From: Leishmania martiniquensis
Taxonomy: Eukaryota > Euglenozoa > Kinetoplastea > Trypanosomatida > Trypanosomatidae
Assembly: GCF_017916325.1 (NCBI RefSeq)
Contig: NC_090153.1
Span: 5,001-69,000 of the forward strand
Reading direction: 5' to 3'
Length of the DNA stretch: 64,000 nucleotides
Part shown: positions 29,391 to 38,617 of the stretch, one piece after another
Layout of the letters: the number at the start of each line of letters is the position of its first letter
Numbering within the stretch: position 1 is the first letter of the stretch
The notes under the pieces: generated by a model
What the model was told of the DNA's origin: nothing
Databases searched by the model: none
Seen by the model: the letters and a program-made list of their open reading frames with translations, nothing else
Program-made: the position numbers and the translations under genes

Positions 29391-30743
29391 CTAATGCCGC
29401 TCATGTCCAAGCTGCTTCGCGTCTACGTAGGAAAGGGATGCATGGCGCGCGAACTCAGCGTGCACATTACTAAAAAGCTTAGAGCCCCTGTCACTGCTCC
29501 CAACCACAGCCGCCGTTTCGGGGTCGGGTAAGAGCGACGTGTTCAGCTCGGAAATGAAGAACTGCAGCAGACCGGTGCGCGGGGGCACCATGGACATCTC
29601 CATTCCTTGCCTACGCGCTGCTGTTACACAAGACATGGCGGAAAGAAGCACTGTTACCGTGAGGTGCGGACACGAGTTCCGGCACAAGTTCACCACGGGC
29701 GCCAGCGTCTGCTCTACCGCGTAGCGGCTGCCGTGGTGAAGTACAGAGTAGTGCTCGATGAAGACGATGCGGAAGCCGCGCTCGGCGAAGGTGTTCATAT
29801 CAGCACGAAGCTCATCCGTGAGGAGGAGTTCGACCTTGTCCGGGGGCGCGCCGCTTCCCATGTCGCCAAGCTCGTCGCCTTTGCTCTGCGCTGCCGCCTC
29901 GGTCCACCTGCGTGATCGACGCAAAAGCACATCTTCGATGAAGTAAAATCGCAGCAGGCGCGAGCCGTCACTGTACTTACACGCCCCAGACCTCTCTTTC
30001 GAGGTGGTCGCACGAAATACGTAGGATAGAAAGCGCCGGTTCGATCTGGCCCATGTGACGCCTGCCGCCTCGAGCTCTTTCGCGTCCGACGGCAGCACGA
30101 AGTGCAGCGGCGGCTGCGTCAGGCGGTGGCACATGCTGGCCAGCGTGGACTGCAGAATATGTGTAGCGCACCGACTGCGTTGGTCGCCTTGGACGCCAAC
30201 AGCGGCTGCGAGACGACTCTGCAGGTCCTCTGTGCTCCGATGAAAGAGAGAGAGCCTCCTCTGCTTTACCCGCAGCGACCCGGCCAGGGAGGACGCAGCA
30301 GCGCTACCCTCGTCGCCTAGTCGACCTCGCTTCAGCTTAGTGGCCGAAATCTGAGACGATGCGCTGGGTGCGGCCTCCATGTCGTGGTGAAGCACTTGTG
30401 TGTTGGCACGCAGCTTTTTCCCGCCTGATCGACTCCAGCGCACGAACACTTCGCAGCCGCTGGGTATCGCGGCAGGGTCGACCACGACGGTCGTTTCCTC
30501 AGACTGGAGAGCATTGGCAACTTGCAGCTTGACGCAGATGGCACGCTTATCGAGGAGGAGGGTGTCCGTGTCGGTCTCCAACAGGGCAAGGGACGTGCAA
30601 GGCTCAATCGCGACCGTTGCCTTCCGACTCGCACGTGACGGAAGGGCCGCCCTCAGTGGAAGCCAGAGAGCGTGCGGCTGCAGTTGGTGCGTCTGAGCAA
30701 AATCGGCAAGGTTGCACTCCTCGCGGCATAAAAGTAGGCTCAT
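29391..30743 (-). CDS. PNKP-like protein with degenerate FHA-like and HAD phosphatase regions
   Basis: The protein has 450 residues from the ATG at 30743. The C-terminal half (about 262-445) follows the outline of the polynucleotide 3'-phosphatase domain: a strand LLRFYFIEDVLL, LRADMNTFAERGFRIVFIEH, VPPRTGLLQFFISELN, and VVGSSDRGSKLF then FA near 430. The key residues are changed. There is no DxDGT, FTNQ is FIEH (328-331), the Lys of KPxTG is Pro (387-388), and VGD is VGS (414-416). The N-terminal 120 residues resemble an FHA domain in spacing (DKRAICVKLQV at 65-75). No kinase domain is present. If the relationship is right, it is a catalytically dead relative, perhaps a DNA-repair scaffold. 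This is inference. Confidence 0.65.
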   Translation of the reverse strand: MSLLLCREECNLADFAQTHQLQPHALWLPLRAALPSRASRKATVAIEPCTSLALLETDTDTLLLDKRAICVKLQVANALQSEETTVVVDPAAIPSGCEVFVRWSRSGGKKLRANTQVLHHDMEAAPSASSQISATKLKRGRLGDEGSAAASSLAGSLRVKQRRLSLFHRSTEDLQSRLAAAVGVQGDQRSRCATHILQSTLASMCHRLTQPPLHFVLPSDAKELEAAGVTWARSNRRFLSYVFRATTSKERSGACKYSDGSRLLRFYFIEDVLLRRSRRWTEAAAQSKGDELGDMGSGAPPDKVELLLTDELRADMNTFAERGFRIVFIEHYSVLHHGSRYAVEQTLAPVVNLCRNSCPHLTVTVLLSAMSCVTAARRQGMEMSMVPPRTGLLQFFISELNTSLLPDPETAAVVGSSDRGSKLFSNVHAEFARHASLSYVDAKQLGHERH

Positions 30744-31315
30744 GATGCCTATGCGGGTGTGGCAGAAGCATCAGGGAGATCGCTGTGGACCACGAACGAA
30801 AACGGCACAGGGGGTATATGGGGTCGGAGAGGCGCAGGAAAGCAGCGTAGGGCAGCGGTTGAAACACTGTGGAACATCACGGGGCGCAATGGAAGACTCG
30901 GAGAAAGAGTTTTCGAGGGGGCGGCTGACAGTCATATGCGCACAGCAGTATGCAGTGGAAGGGCCCAGCGGCAGTTTCCTGTGCTTTTGAGGTCCTGGCC
31001 GCACAAGAACCAGCTGCGCGAGCCCGGGAGTCTACCTGCAAGCTTCTCAGCCGCATACGATCTTGCAGGACCGTCAACCATCTCTTCTGCTGAAGCCCGT
31101 CATAAGAGATCTGTATGCATATACATGCACATATATATATATATGCGTGTACGTAGACATATGTTTATGTGTATATATCGATCGTCCCTTCTCTGTGACC
31201 GTCATGAGCCGCTGCATCCACGCGTGCGTCGAAGGAAAGAGCACACCAAGGTGAGCCGCTGCACACCACTATGCGCCACGTGGGACGAAAAAGAAAACGC
31301 TGCGCATGCACCGGC
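30744..31315. other. Intergenic region with an AT microsatellite
   Basis: About 0.6 kb, no gene supported. It includes (AT)7 at 31131-31144 and TA-rich sequence to about 31180, close to the end of the DUF726 gene. Confidence 0.5.
31131..31144. repeat. (AT)7 microsatellite
   Basis: A perfect AT run within a longer CATATA/TATG-rich stretch in the 3' flank of the DUF726 gene; unusual against the GC-rich background. Confidence 0.9.
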
Positions 31316-34300
31316 TTACATAACATACCAGCCGTATGCATGCAGGCGAGATTCGACCGTATCTTGAGACCCCCATACGCCTACGGCATCCTCAGGGGCA
31401 GTGCGAGGTATCATGGCTACAGTGACAAACGGCGTTGCGTGAATGGTGCTGCTGGACACAGTGGCGTCTCCAAGGTAGGGTCTTCCTTCTACTGGCGTGC
31501 AACTCGCGGCAGCAGGCGCGGTGGTGCCTTCGTGATCACCGCCGTGAGCAAAGATGTTAACGGAAAACTCTACGTCGAATCCGCATTCGCCGTTATTCGT
31601 CTCGTACCGAATAGGCGGGACGTACCCCGCTGCGCCGCCCTCACTATCGTGCACCGTCAGGAGCACCACGGCGAACGTGCTTGGCGGAAGCTCGCGCGGC
31701 GGAAACCGTAGCCACTGGGACAGCTTGCACTGGTATGAAGGCATGTCCAGTGCGACAGCGCCTCTGCCAGCGTTGTAAAAGGGCTCTGAAAAGTAAAGCG
31801 GTGAGGTGCCGTAGTTGACGAGGATGAATGGCGCTGTGTTGGACGGGTACCTGTATGGATCCTCCAGCTGCGCCGCGAGGGCCTTGATACGCTGCTGCAA
31901 GTCGTCGGTGCTGCACGTTTCAGCCGCCACAGGCCACTGCATCCTACCGTCACTGCCCTGGTGGTGTGGACCGAAAGTCGCGATGGAAGACACGGCGGTC
32001 GTGAACTGCGCCTCATCAAACATCTCTTGCTGCAAGTGCGCGCTTCCTTTCATCAAGAGCGCAGCCAACGTCATCGTAAGGCTGGCCTTGTCCAGCCGCT
32101 CAAGCACGAGACGAAGTGTAGCCGTTTGATGGGCGTCATCAAACACATTCGGCATGGGTGCTGAGATCGATTGCACGTGCACTTCACCGTCGCATTGTTC
32201 CCACTCGACGCCGTGAGTGCAACATACGCGCTGAACGTCGTCCAGGTTCTGACACGTGTTCGCTACAACAGCGCAGTATCGCTGGTACGCCTGCTCCTCC
32301 GTCTCCGTCGGCACTGAGCGCCGTTCCACCAGTTTCGGCTGCGCGCACGCCTGCACATTCCCGTCTGCGCTTCTACAGACGTACAGGAGAACCAGCAGGT
32401 CTCGCGGCGATGGTGCGGGTAGTCGCATCCGGTACGCCACGACAGCGCCCATCGGCCTTTCCGTGTCTCCTAATAGACCCGCCACAGAGGCCATTCCGGT
32501 GGCTGTCAGCGGCGGCGGCATGAAGTCGAAGAAGCACTCATAGAGCTGCACTGTGAGCAGCTCCACCTGCGACTCATACTGGGGGATGTCAGACATGACG
32601 CAGTTCTTCACCCCTACAGCCACATAGGCTGTAGTCGTCATATAGGAGTGAAGTGACTTGCCGACCGCCATCACCGTTTCGCGACACTTTCTCAGAGGTA
32701 CCGTTACGCCCGGCGACCCCAAGTGCTGTCGCGGACTCCACGTTGTCGCTGTTGGCTCTGGCGGAATAGCCTCCAGCACCAGCAGCAGCTTCGCCGCATA
32801 GTCACCGTGCGCCGACACCAGCGGCGTCACGTCCACATTCTCGACGCCTGGTACATTAACGGGACTAATGCCGGCCATCGGCTTCAAGTCTGTCTTGTTC
32901 AATCGGTACATCATCCACAGAGTCCAGTCCTCGCGCGTGTAGACGTTGACGAGGCGCCCCGCGACGACTCGGCGCAGACGATGCCACAGCTCCGGATCAG
33001 TGCTGCACGTACAGCCCAGTAAGTAGACGTTCTCCACCACGCCACAGGCATCTACCCTCTCCAGCTCTTGGAGGCACTCCACGATCACCCGGGAGCCAAA
33101 GCTGAAGCCGACCAACGTCACCGGACGGTTGCCGCGCTGCTTGTCGAGTAATGCAACTGCCAAGTCCCTACCTGTATAGGTAGAGCGGTTGGACAGCGTC
33201 GCGAAAGTGTTGTCGATCACGCCAGTTGCCCACACAGTGAAGAGTGGCAGCTGAAAGGCGCCCTTTAGAGAGGCAAAGGCTTGGAGGCTGGTGAGGATGG
33301 CGCCTTGCACGAGTTTTGTCGCCGTCGCTGTTGCCGTGCGCATTGCCCTCGCCACCAGCTTGTCTGCAACATCGAGGTTTACTTGGATCGTCTCACCAAA
33401 CCTCATGAGGTATTCGTCCTCCCATTGCAGCACGTACAGCTCCGCTGACCTGAGCAGGTCACCGCGGCGCAACACGGACTGCCAGAGGCCCACCTGCTGG
33501 TCTCGCACGGGCCGGCGCGGGTCGAAGATGGCGGAGTAGCCACTCACCCCAATGGCGAGCGTCATCCTCTCTATGTGCGGCGCCCCTGCGCTTCCAGGCC
33601 GCTCTACAAAGTCCTGGAACACAAACTGCACCGTATAGAGCGCGACGTCGACAACACAGCTAAGAGAGAAGAACAGCCCCGGCGGAAGATCGACCGAAAA
33701 CTGCGTTCTAGCCGGCGCAGCTGGAGTAAGCGACCGATGCGTGAGTTCGGCAAGGTTGTAAGCGGCGGCAAAGGCCACATTTGCGTTGTTGAGAGCGCTA
33801 ATCTCAAACTGCACCCGCACGTAGAAGCGCGGCGTGACGGGCGTGCTGTAGTTGTTCACTACCTCGACAATATAGAACCCCTCCGCTCCCGCGAGGCTCC
33901 ACTCAGCACTGGTGAAGTAGGTCAGCGACGCCTCAGCAGGGTGCACGCTCATCGGCGAGGGCGTTTCGGGCCACTGCACACCGTTTACAATGCCCATATC
34001 ACGTGTAAAGACGTCGTGTGAGGAGAGATTCGCCAGCGAAACGCCCAGCTTCCGCCGCTGCTTCACATCGTGCCCATACTCCAGCTGCCTCTGCGGCAAC
34101 TCCTCTATAGGAAACGTTATCTTGCGCGCCTGGGGCTTACCGCCTGCGTTCGCCGGATACAGCTTCAGGTACGTATGCGGCGCCACGTGCAGCTCAAGCG
34201 CCACCTCATGCTGCCGCCGTGTAAAGTCCGAGCTAGTGAGGTGCTCCTCCATCCAGTGTTCCGCAACCATCGGGTCAAACTCCATCTCATCTTTCTCGCA

Positions 34301-35797
34301 CGCCGCAGAAAGTGCCCAGGAGCCGAAGAAGTCGCGCACTGCACGCGCCCAGATCCGCTTCGACGTCGCGTTGGCGGCTCTAGGCGTAGGCGTAGCGACG
34401 TAGCACACGATAAATCCGGCGCCGGTCGGGTGGGCGAACCGATTGACGCATGCGAAGATGCCTGCTTGTCCCGGCGCAATGACGGCCGGCGGCGCCACTG
34501 CCCACACTCCAAAGATCAGCTTGACGGCTTTCAGGCGCAGCTGGAGGCCCTCTAGATGGTTCTCCAACGCAAAAACGACGTGGCGGTGACGCTTCTGAAG
34601 AATGGACATATTGCCAGCGTACGACATGGCGACCATCCTCGTGTGCAACGGGACGACGATGCCGGGCCGTGTGCCGTCCTCGAGAACTCCGGAGAGGTTC
34701 CATGAGGTGCCGTCAGTACCGTTGCCACTCACCACGGACTGGTGCGAGCACGCGAGGCGATGCACCACCACCCTGTTTAGATCGGCCTCCACCTCTTCCG
34801 CTGTCGCCACAGTCGCAGCTGACGGTGCTGCAGCCGTTTCAAACGTCTCCACTTCATCCACGGAGCGCAGCATAAAGATATCGGAGTCCTGAGTGCGGCG
34901 GAAGGCTTTGTAGCCGCTGAGCGAGGCACCCGTCACACCGAAGATGGCCGTGATATTAGCAGCCGTCAACGCCGGAGTTAGAATGGAGGCGAGAGCGGCG
35001 GCGTGGGTAGCGGCGCCCACAATAGTAGCAAAGACGGTGGCCAAGGCCCCAGTGCCGAGTACCGCGCCGCCAACCGCCCCAATCGCGCCAAGAGTTGTCA
35101 TCGTTGTCGTCACAAGCGCGGCGTATGCAGAGCCTACAAACGGAGCGGCCAGCCCACCCGTCACAAGAAGAGCCGCGCCGCCAAGCACAGAAAAGCCGCC
35201 GACGGTCGCGAAGCGCATCAGGCTGCGTTTCTGTTCCTCTTTGCTCCTCTGCACATCCCTCTGCTTTTCCACGTCGGCCAACTCGGCTGCGCTGTCGCGG
35301 CTCATAGTCATGCGCGCCTGCGCGAGCGAGTTCTCCTCACCCTCCACCAGTGAGAATGGAATTGACAAAATCCAAGAGAGCCGCCGCGCTGCGGATCGCA
35401 GTCGTGCGTCATAGGAGCCTAGTCGTAGTGCCAGGCTGAAGGGCAGATTCACGACGAGCCAGTCGAGGGAGGGATTGAGCACGGAGCACAGCGTTCGCAC
35501 ATCCTGCTGCGTCCACCGCCTGTCATGGAGATCAGAAAAGGCGTATGGCGGCGGTAGAAGAAAGCCGTCTAAAAGGTTGCGCAGGTTCGTATCGTCCACA
35601 ACGGCGTAGAAGAGAGACCGAATCGCAACGCGATCCTCAAAAGAGATGTGACCAAGCACCTCCGCTCCAGGAGCACCGATGCTCCGGCGCAATCGCTGAA
35701 TTTCCTCCGCGGAGCGCGGCGGACGCTGCGGGCTCCATAGGTACTGGTAGCTGTCGAAGAAGCTAGATGCGCTGAGCCGAGCAGCCTGCGATGCCAT
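31316..35797 (-). CDS. Giant DUF726/TMCO4-type alpha/beta hydrolase protein
   Basis: The protein has 1493 residues. A helical N-terminal region (1-190) is followed by a Gly/Ala-rich membrane-type segment (196-300) containing GGLAAPFVGSAYAAL, ending in GYKAFRRTQD as in TMCO4 family members. The hydrolase part begins near 745 (LAIGVSGYSAIFDP) and includes YVLQWEDEYLMRFG (788-801). The nucleophile elbow is GFSFGS with Ser899, after RPVTLVG. NVYLLGC and VNVYTREDWTLWMMYRL follow. Between the membrane part and the hydrolase lie about 430 extra residues, and the protein continues about 450 residues past the hydrolase; neither part is recognised. Family members are membrane-associated and poorly characterised; yeast relatives act near the Golgi or vacuole. 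Substrate unknown. Confidence 0.85.
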   Translation of the reverse strand: MASQAARLSASSFFDSYQYLWSPQRPPRSAEEIQRLRRSIGAPGAEVLGHISFEDRVAIRSLFYAVVDDTNLRNLLDGFLLPPPYAFSDLHDRRWTQQDVRTLCSVLNPSLDWLVVNLPFSLALRLGSYDARLRSAARRLSWILSIPFSLVEGEENSLAQARMTMSRDSAAELADVEKQRDVQRSKEEQKRSLMRFATVGGFSVLGGAALLVTGGLAAPFVGSAYAALVTTTMTTLGAIGAVGGAVLGTGALATVFATIVGAATHAAALASILTPALTAANITAIFGVTGASLSGYKAFRRTQDSDIFMLRSVDEVETFETAAAPSAATVATAEEVEADLNRVVVHRLACSHQSVVSGNGTDGTSWNLSGVLEDGTRPGIVVPLHTRMVAMSYAGNMSILQKRHRHVVFALENHLEGLQLRLKAVKLIFGVWAVAPPAVIAPGQAGIFACVNRFAHPTGAGFIVCYVATPTPRAANATSKRIWARAVRDFFGSWALSAACEKDEMEFDPMVAEHWMEEHLTSSDFTRRQHEVALELHVAPHTYLKLYPANAGGKPQARKITFPIEELPQRQLEYGHDVKQRRKLGVSLANLSSHDVFTRDMGIVNGVQWPETPSPMSVHPAEASLTYFTSAEWSLAGAEGFYIVEVVNNYSTPVTPRFYVRVQFEISALNNANVAFAAAYNLAELTHRSLTPAAPARTQFSVDLPPGLFFSLSCVVDVALYTVQFVFQDFVERPGSAGAPHIERMTLAIGVSGYSAIFDPRRPVRDQQVGLWQSVLRRGDLLRSAELYVLQWEDEYLMRFGETIQVNLDVADKLVARAMRTATATATKLVQGAILTSLQAFASLKGAFQLPLFTVWATGVIDNTFATLSNRSTYTGRDLAVALLDKQRGNRPVTLVGFSFGSRVIVECLQELERVDACGVVENVYLLGCTCSTDPELWHRLRRVVAGRLVNVYTREDWTLWMMYRLNKTDLKPMAGISPVNVPGVENVDVTPLVSAHGDYAAKLLLVLEAIPPEPTATTWSPRQHLGSPGVTVPLRKCRETVMAVGKSLHSYMTTTAYVAVGVKNCVMSDIPQYESQVELLTVQLYECFFDFMPPPLTATGMASVAGLLGDTERPMGAVVAYRMRLPAPSPRDLLVLLYVCRSADGNVQACAQPKLVERRSVPTETEEQAYQRYCAVVANTCQNLDDVQRVCCTHGVEWEQCDGEVHVQSISAPMPNVFDDAHQTATLRLVLERLDKASLTMTLAALLMKGSAHLQQEMFDEAQFTTAVSSIATFGPHHQGSDGRMQWPVAAETCSTDDLQQRIKALAAQLEDPYRYPSNTAPFILVNYGTSPLYFSEPFYNAGRGAVALDMPSYQCKLSQWLRFPPRELPPSTFAVVLLTVHDSEGGAAGYVPPIRYETNNGECGFDVEFSVNIFAHGGDHEGTTAPAAASCTPVEGRPYLGDATVSSSTIHATPFVTVAMIPRTAPEDAVGVWGSQDTVESRLHAYGWYVM

Positions 35798-37223
35798 CTT
35801 GCCTTGAGGATTGTACCGCCCCTACATACACAAAGATCAGGCACAACTGGATTGACTATAGCGTGATCAAACTGCAAGAGCGGGGCCTAAAATCTCCAGA
35901 GGGAGAATGCACCGCCGCAATGACACTGCGCAGCTCAGTCGATATGTGTCGGCATATATATATATATATATGCACTTCTACTCGTGAACATCCACGTTTG
36001 TACAGGCCGATCAATTGATATTGACGTCGGCGGTGTGCGCACGGCGACGGAGGCGCTCGTGTGGGTCAAAGCAGCAATAGAGTTCTACAGGGGTAAAGAA
36101 GCGCGGTAGTGACTGGATGAATGTGGTGCGCAGGAATTCGTGGTGAAAGGCGCTTGCGCCTGAGTGATGGCCAGCAAGCGACGGAAACAAAAAAAAAGGA
36201 AGTAGCAGTAAAGCCGAGTGAAGGGCACAAATCCATGTGTCACCAAATGGACAGCAAGTAGTGTGTGTCGGGGATGGAGGGGAATGTGTGCATGTGGCTG
36301 TGGTGACAGCCTCTTAGCGACGACAAGGGGCAAATGGCAGGAGGGGCCTCTACGAAAAAAAAGTGCACAAGTGGAAGTAGGCGTCTAGTAAAGAAGACAT
36401 GTGGACCGTGCGACTTACTCTTCCCCGCTCACTTGTTTGCTTCCCTCTCCTCCACTCCTCCACAGATCGCGCGTAGAGGTGTGCAGGAGAAATGCAGCGA
36501 TTCCCGCGACAGAGCACGAAGAGAGGACGCACATAGCACCGAAAGGAGGACGGCACGATACCCACCGATACCTTCCAAATACAAACAAATCGTACGGACG
36601 CTCAAGCACGGCATCAAGCCCGGTTCCAAGCCCATGCCGGCTCGCAAGCCAAATGCGCCTGATCAGGTCGCAGAATCGCACCTCCGCCTATCGCACATGC
36701 ACAGTAGAGCACGTCAGCGCACCGAACAGACCGAGTACGCCAGCCAAGACGAGGAGATGGAGAGCGTCCATCATAGGCAGGCAGTCGAAAAGACGTGCGA
36801 GCGGAACAGAGAGCAAAAGATGTCAATGCAGCAGAAATGACAAAGGCGCCAGAGACACCGACGAGGGAGAGGATAAGCGGAGGTATACTGCCAGCACACA
36901 TCTGTCGTTTCGCTCAGGTCTATGGAGGCAATACTGGCCATGGTGGGGCACTCCATAAGACGGCCCCTCGCCCAGCCGCAGCGCCAGATGGTAAGGGTAA
37001 AGTGAGATCGAGGCGCCAGCAACTTCTCACGCATCTTCAAGTCTGTGCGGTGGTCGGCCCGTGTCCGGCTTTTTTTCTTTTCGTGATGCTCGAGAGATAC
37101 CCGCTGATCGACTGTGATTGGCGCACATCTCTGCTGGACCTGTGGCTGTACTGCTTGGGGAGGCGGTGAACAACTCGTCACACTCGCGGGGAGCATGATA
37201 AGGCAGAGACGACCCGGTAACAG
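35798..37223. other. Intergenic region with an AT microsatellite
   Basis: About 1.4 kb, no gene supported. It contains (AT)9 at 35954-35971. The plus-strand ORFs at 36334-36840 and 36401-36958 show no domain and run against the unit. Confidence 0.5.
35954..35971. repeat. (AT)9 microsatellite
   Basis: A perfect 18-base AT run about 160 bases upstream of the DUF726 start codon. Confidence 0.9.
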
Positions 37224-37607
37224 CTAAGGTCGCTTTTCGCTCCACTGCTCCATAAACGCGTCATAGTCTAAGCAGCCCTCGCTCACAAACCGCCACACCT
37301 CCTCTGTGATGTCCTCGTAACGCCCCTGCAGCAGCGTCCCAACTTCCTCGATGGATTTATAATTTGGGCATGCAGCAAGTACGTGTGCGTCAAGCGCTCG
37401 TTCCACCTTCTCTACGAAGGATCTGTACACCGTGTGCTGATCGTGATCACTCGAAATCGTGTGCAGCAATGGCACCGACTTCCACAGCTCCTCCACATCG
37501 AAAGAAATCATAAAATCTTCGATCACGCCGACAAGGCCATCAAAAGCCACGTCCTCGGGAGAGCCGCCATTGCCGTGAATGATGAACTCGCCGTCCTCCG
37601 TGTCCAT
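37224..37607 (-). CDS. BART-domain protein (ARL2BP/CFAP36-like)
   Basis: The product has 127 residues and is nearly all one all-helical BART domain: DGLVGVIEDFMISFDVEELW at about 18-37, then HDQHTVYRSFVEKVERAL, and a C-terminal VGTLLQGRYEDITEEVWRFV...YDAFMEQW. BART domains bind GTP-loaded ARL2/ARL3 small GTPases (family knowledge), which act in tubulin folding and in cilium or flagellum trafficking. The open frame extends 23 codons upstream, but that part is Pro/Ser-rich and covers the C/T-rich tract and AG of the splice acceptor (37617-37676). The ATG at 37607 is therefore the start. It is too short for full CFAP36, which has a coiled-coil tail. Confidence 0.85.
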   Translation of the reverse strand: MDTEDGEFIIHGNGGSPEDVAFDGLVGVIEDFMISFDVEELWKSVPLLHTISSDHDQHTVYRSFVEKVERALDAHVLAACPNYKSIEEVGTLLQGRYEDITEEVWRFVSEGCLDYDAFMEQWSEKRP

Positions 37608-37616
37608 CAAGACGGC

Positions 37617-37676
37617 CTTTGGAAACAGTGATAAGGGAGAGGGCGAGGGACAGAGAGGTGGGGGGGCGGGGGGCAA
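37617..37676 (-). promoter_or_regulatory. Spliced-leader acceptor for the BART gene
   Basis: The minus strand carries a long C/T tract (CCCCCCCACCTCTCTGTCCC, then CGCCCTCTCCCTTATC), followed by TTTCCAAAG. The AG at 37618-37617 lies 9 bases before the ATG at 37607. Confidence 0.6.
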
Positions 37677-38617
37677 ATGGTCGGCTGCTATAGGTGTGCG
37701 TGATGAAGCGAATCTTTTCGGCTTCGAGTCGACGTGAAAACGCTCCTTTTCTGGGAAGTGTGAGTCGACGCGAAAGGCGAGAAGGTAACAGAAACGGAAA
37801 TACGAATAGCCAAGAGGTCGCGGAGAGAGTTTGGCGCACCCAGTGGAGAAAGAGAGGGGGAGAGAGAGAGGTCACAGAGGAGACGCGTGCCCCCATTCAC
37901 GATGATCACGCCCTCTTCCGATGGTCATCACCTTCACACTGTCGATTATAGTGCCCCAAGCACAACTTTGTGCGCAGGATGTCCAGTGCAGTTAGCAGTT
38001 GAACGAGGAGCATTTGCGCCACCATGAATAACTCTTTACGTCATCATGCGGTGAACAGTGAGAGTGATGAATCGACGCAGAAAGGCGTAGAGAGAACGCG
38101 CCACTACAGCGCTGACTCTCGCGCCGCTGCGGCCTAAGACGCATGAATGCATGAGGAACAGCAACACTAAAAATGAGGTCAGCTCCGCCACAGCAGAAAG
38201 ACTCCCAACACCTCCCCGCTCCGCGTAGCGCCGACGCACCTGAACGTCCAGAGCCACTGAGGAACCTTCTTGGGAGAAGCAGGAGAGAAGAGCGCCCCGT
38301 ACCGAGACGAGTCTCAGCAAAAAAATAGGGGAAAGAAAGCTAAGATACGAATGAGAAGATGCCGTCACGCATTCAGTGCCTGCAGGCGCGTGCGCTGACC
38401 GGGAGAAATCATAGGCGTACATCACCGTAGGCAGCTGCTCCCACCATTCAGGAGCGCGGCTATTCTATGATTGGACACCTTGTAAGAGTCAGGCAGTGGA
38501 AGGCTTGGTCATGTGAGCTTTCCTCCTCTCCCCGCCCCACAAACCCCCCCCACACACACACCAGGCGCTGTATTCACGCCTGCTTTCCGCTCCGCGATGC
38601 ACATTACACTGAAACAT
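37677..38617. other. Intergenic region
   Basis: About 0.9 kb with no supported gene. It is the 3' flank of CNNM-like gene 1 and the 5' flank of the BART gene. Confidence 0.45.
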
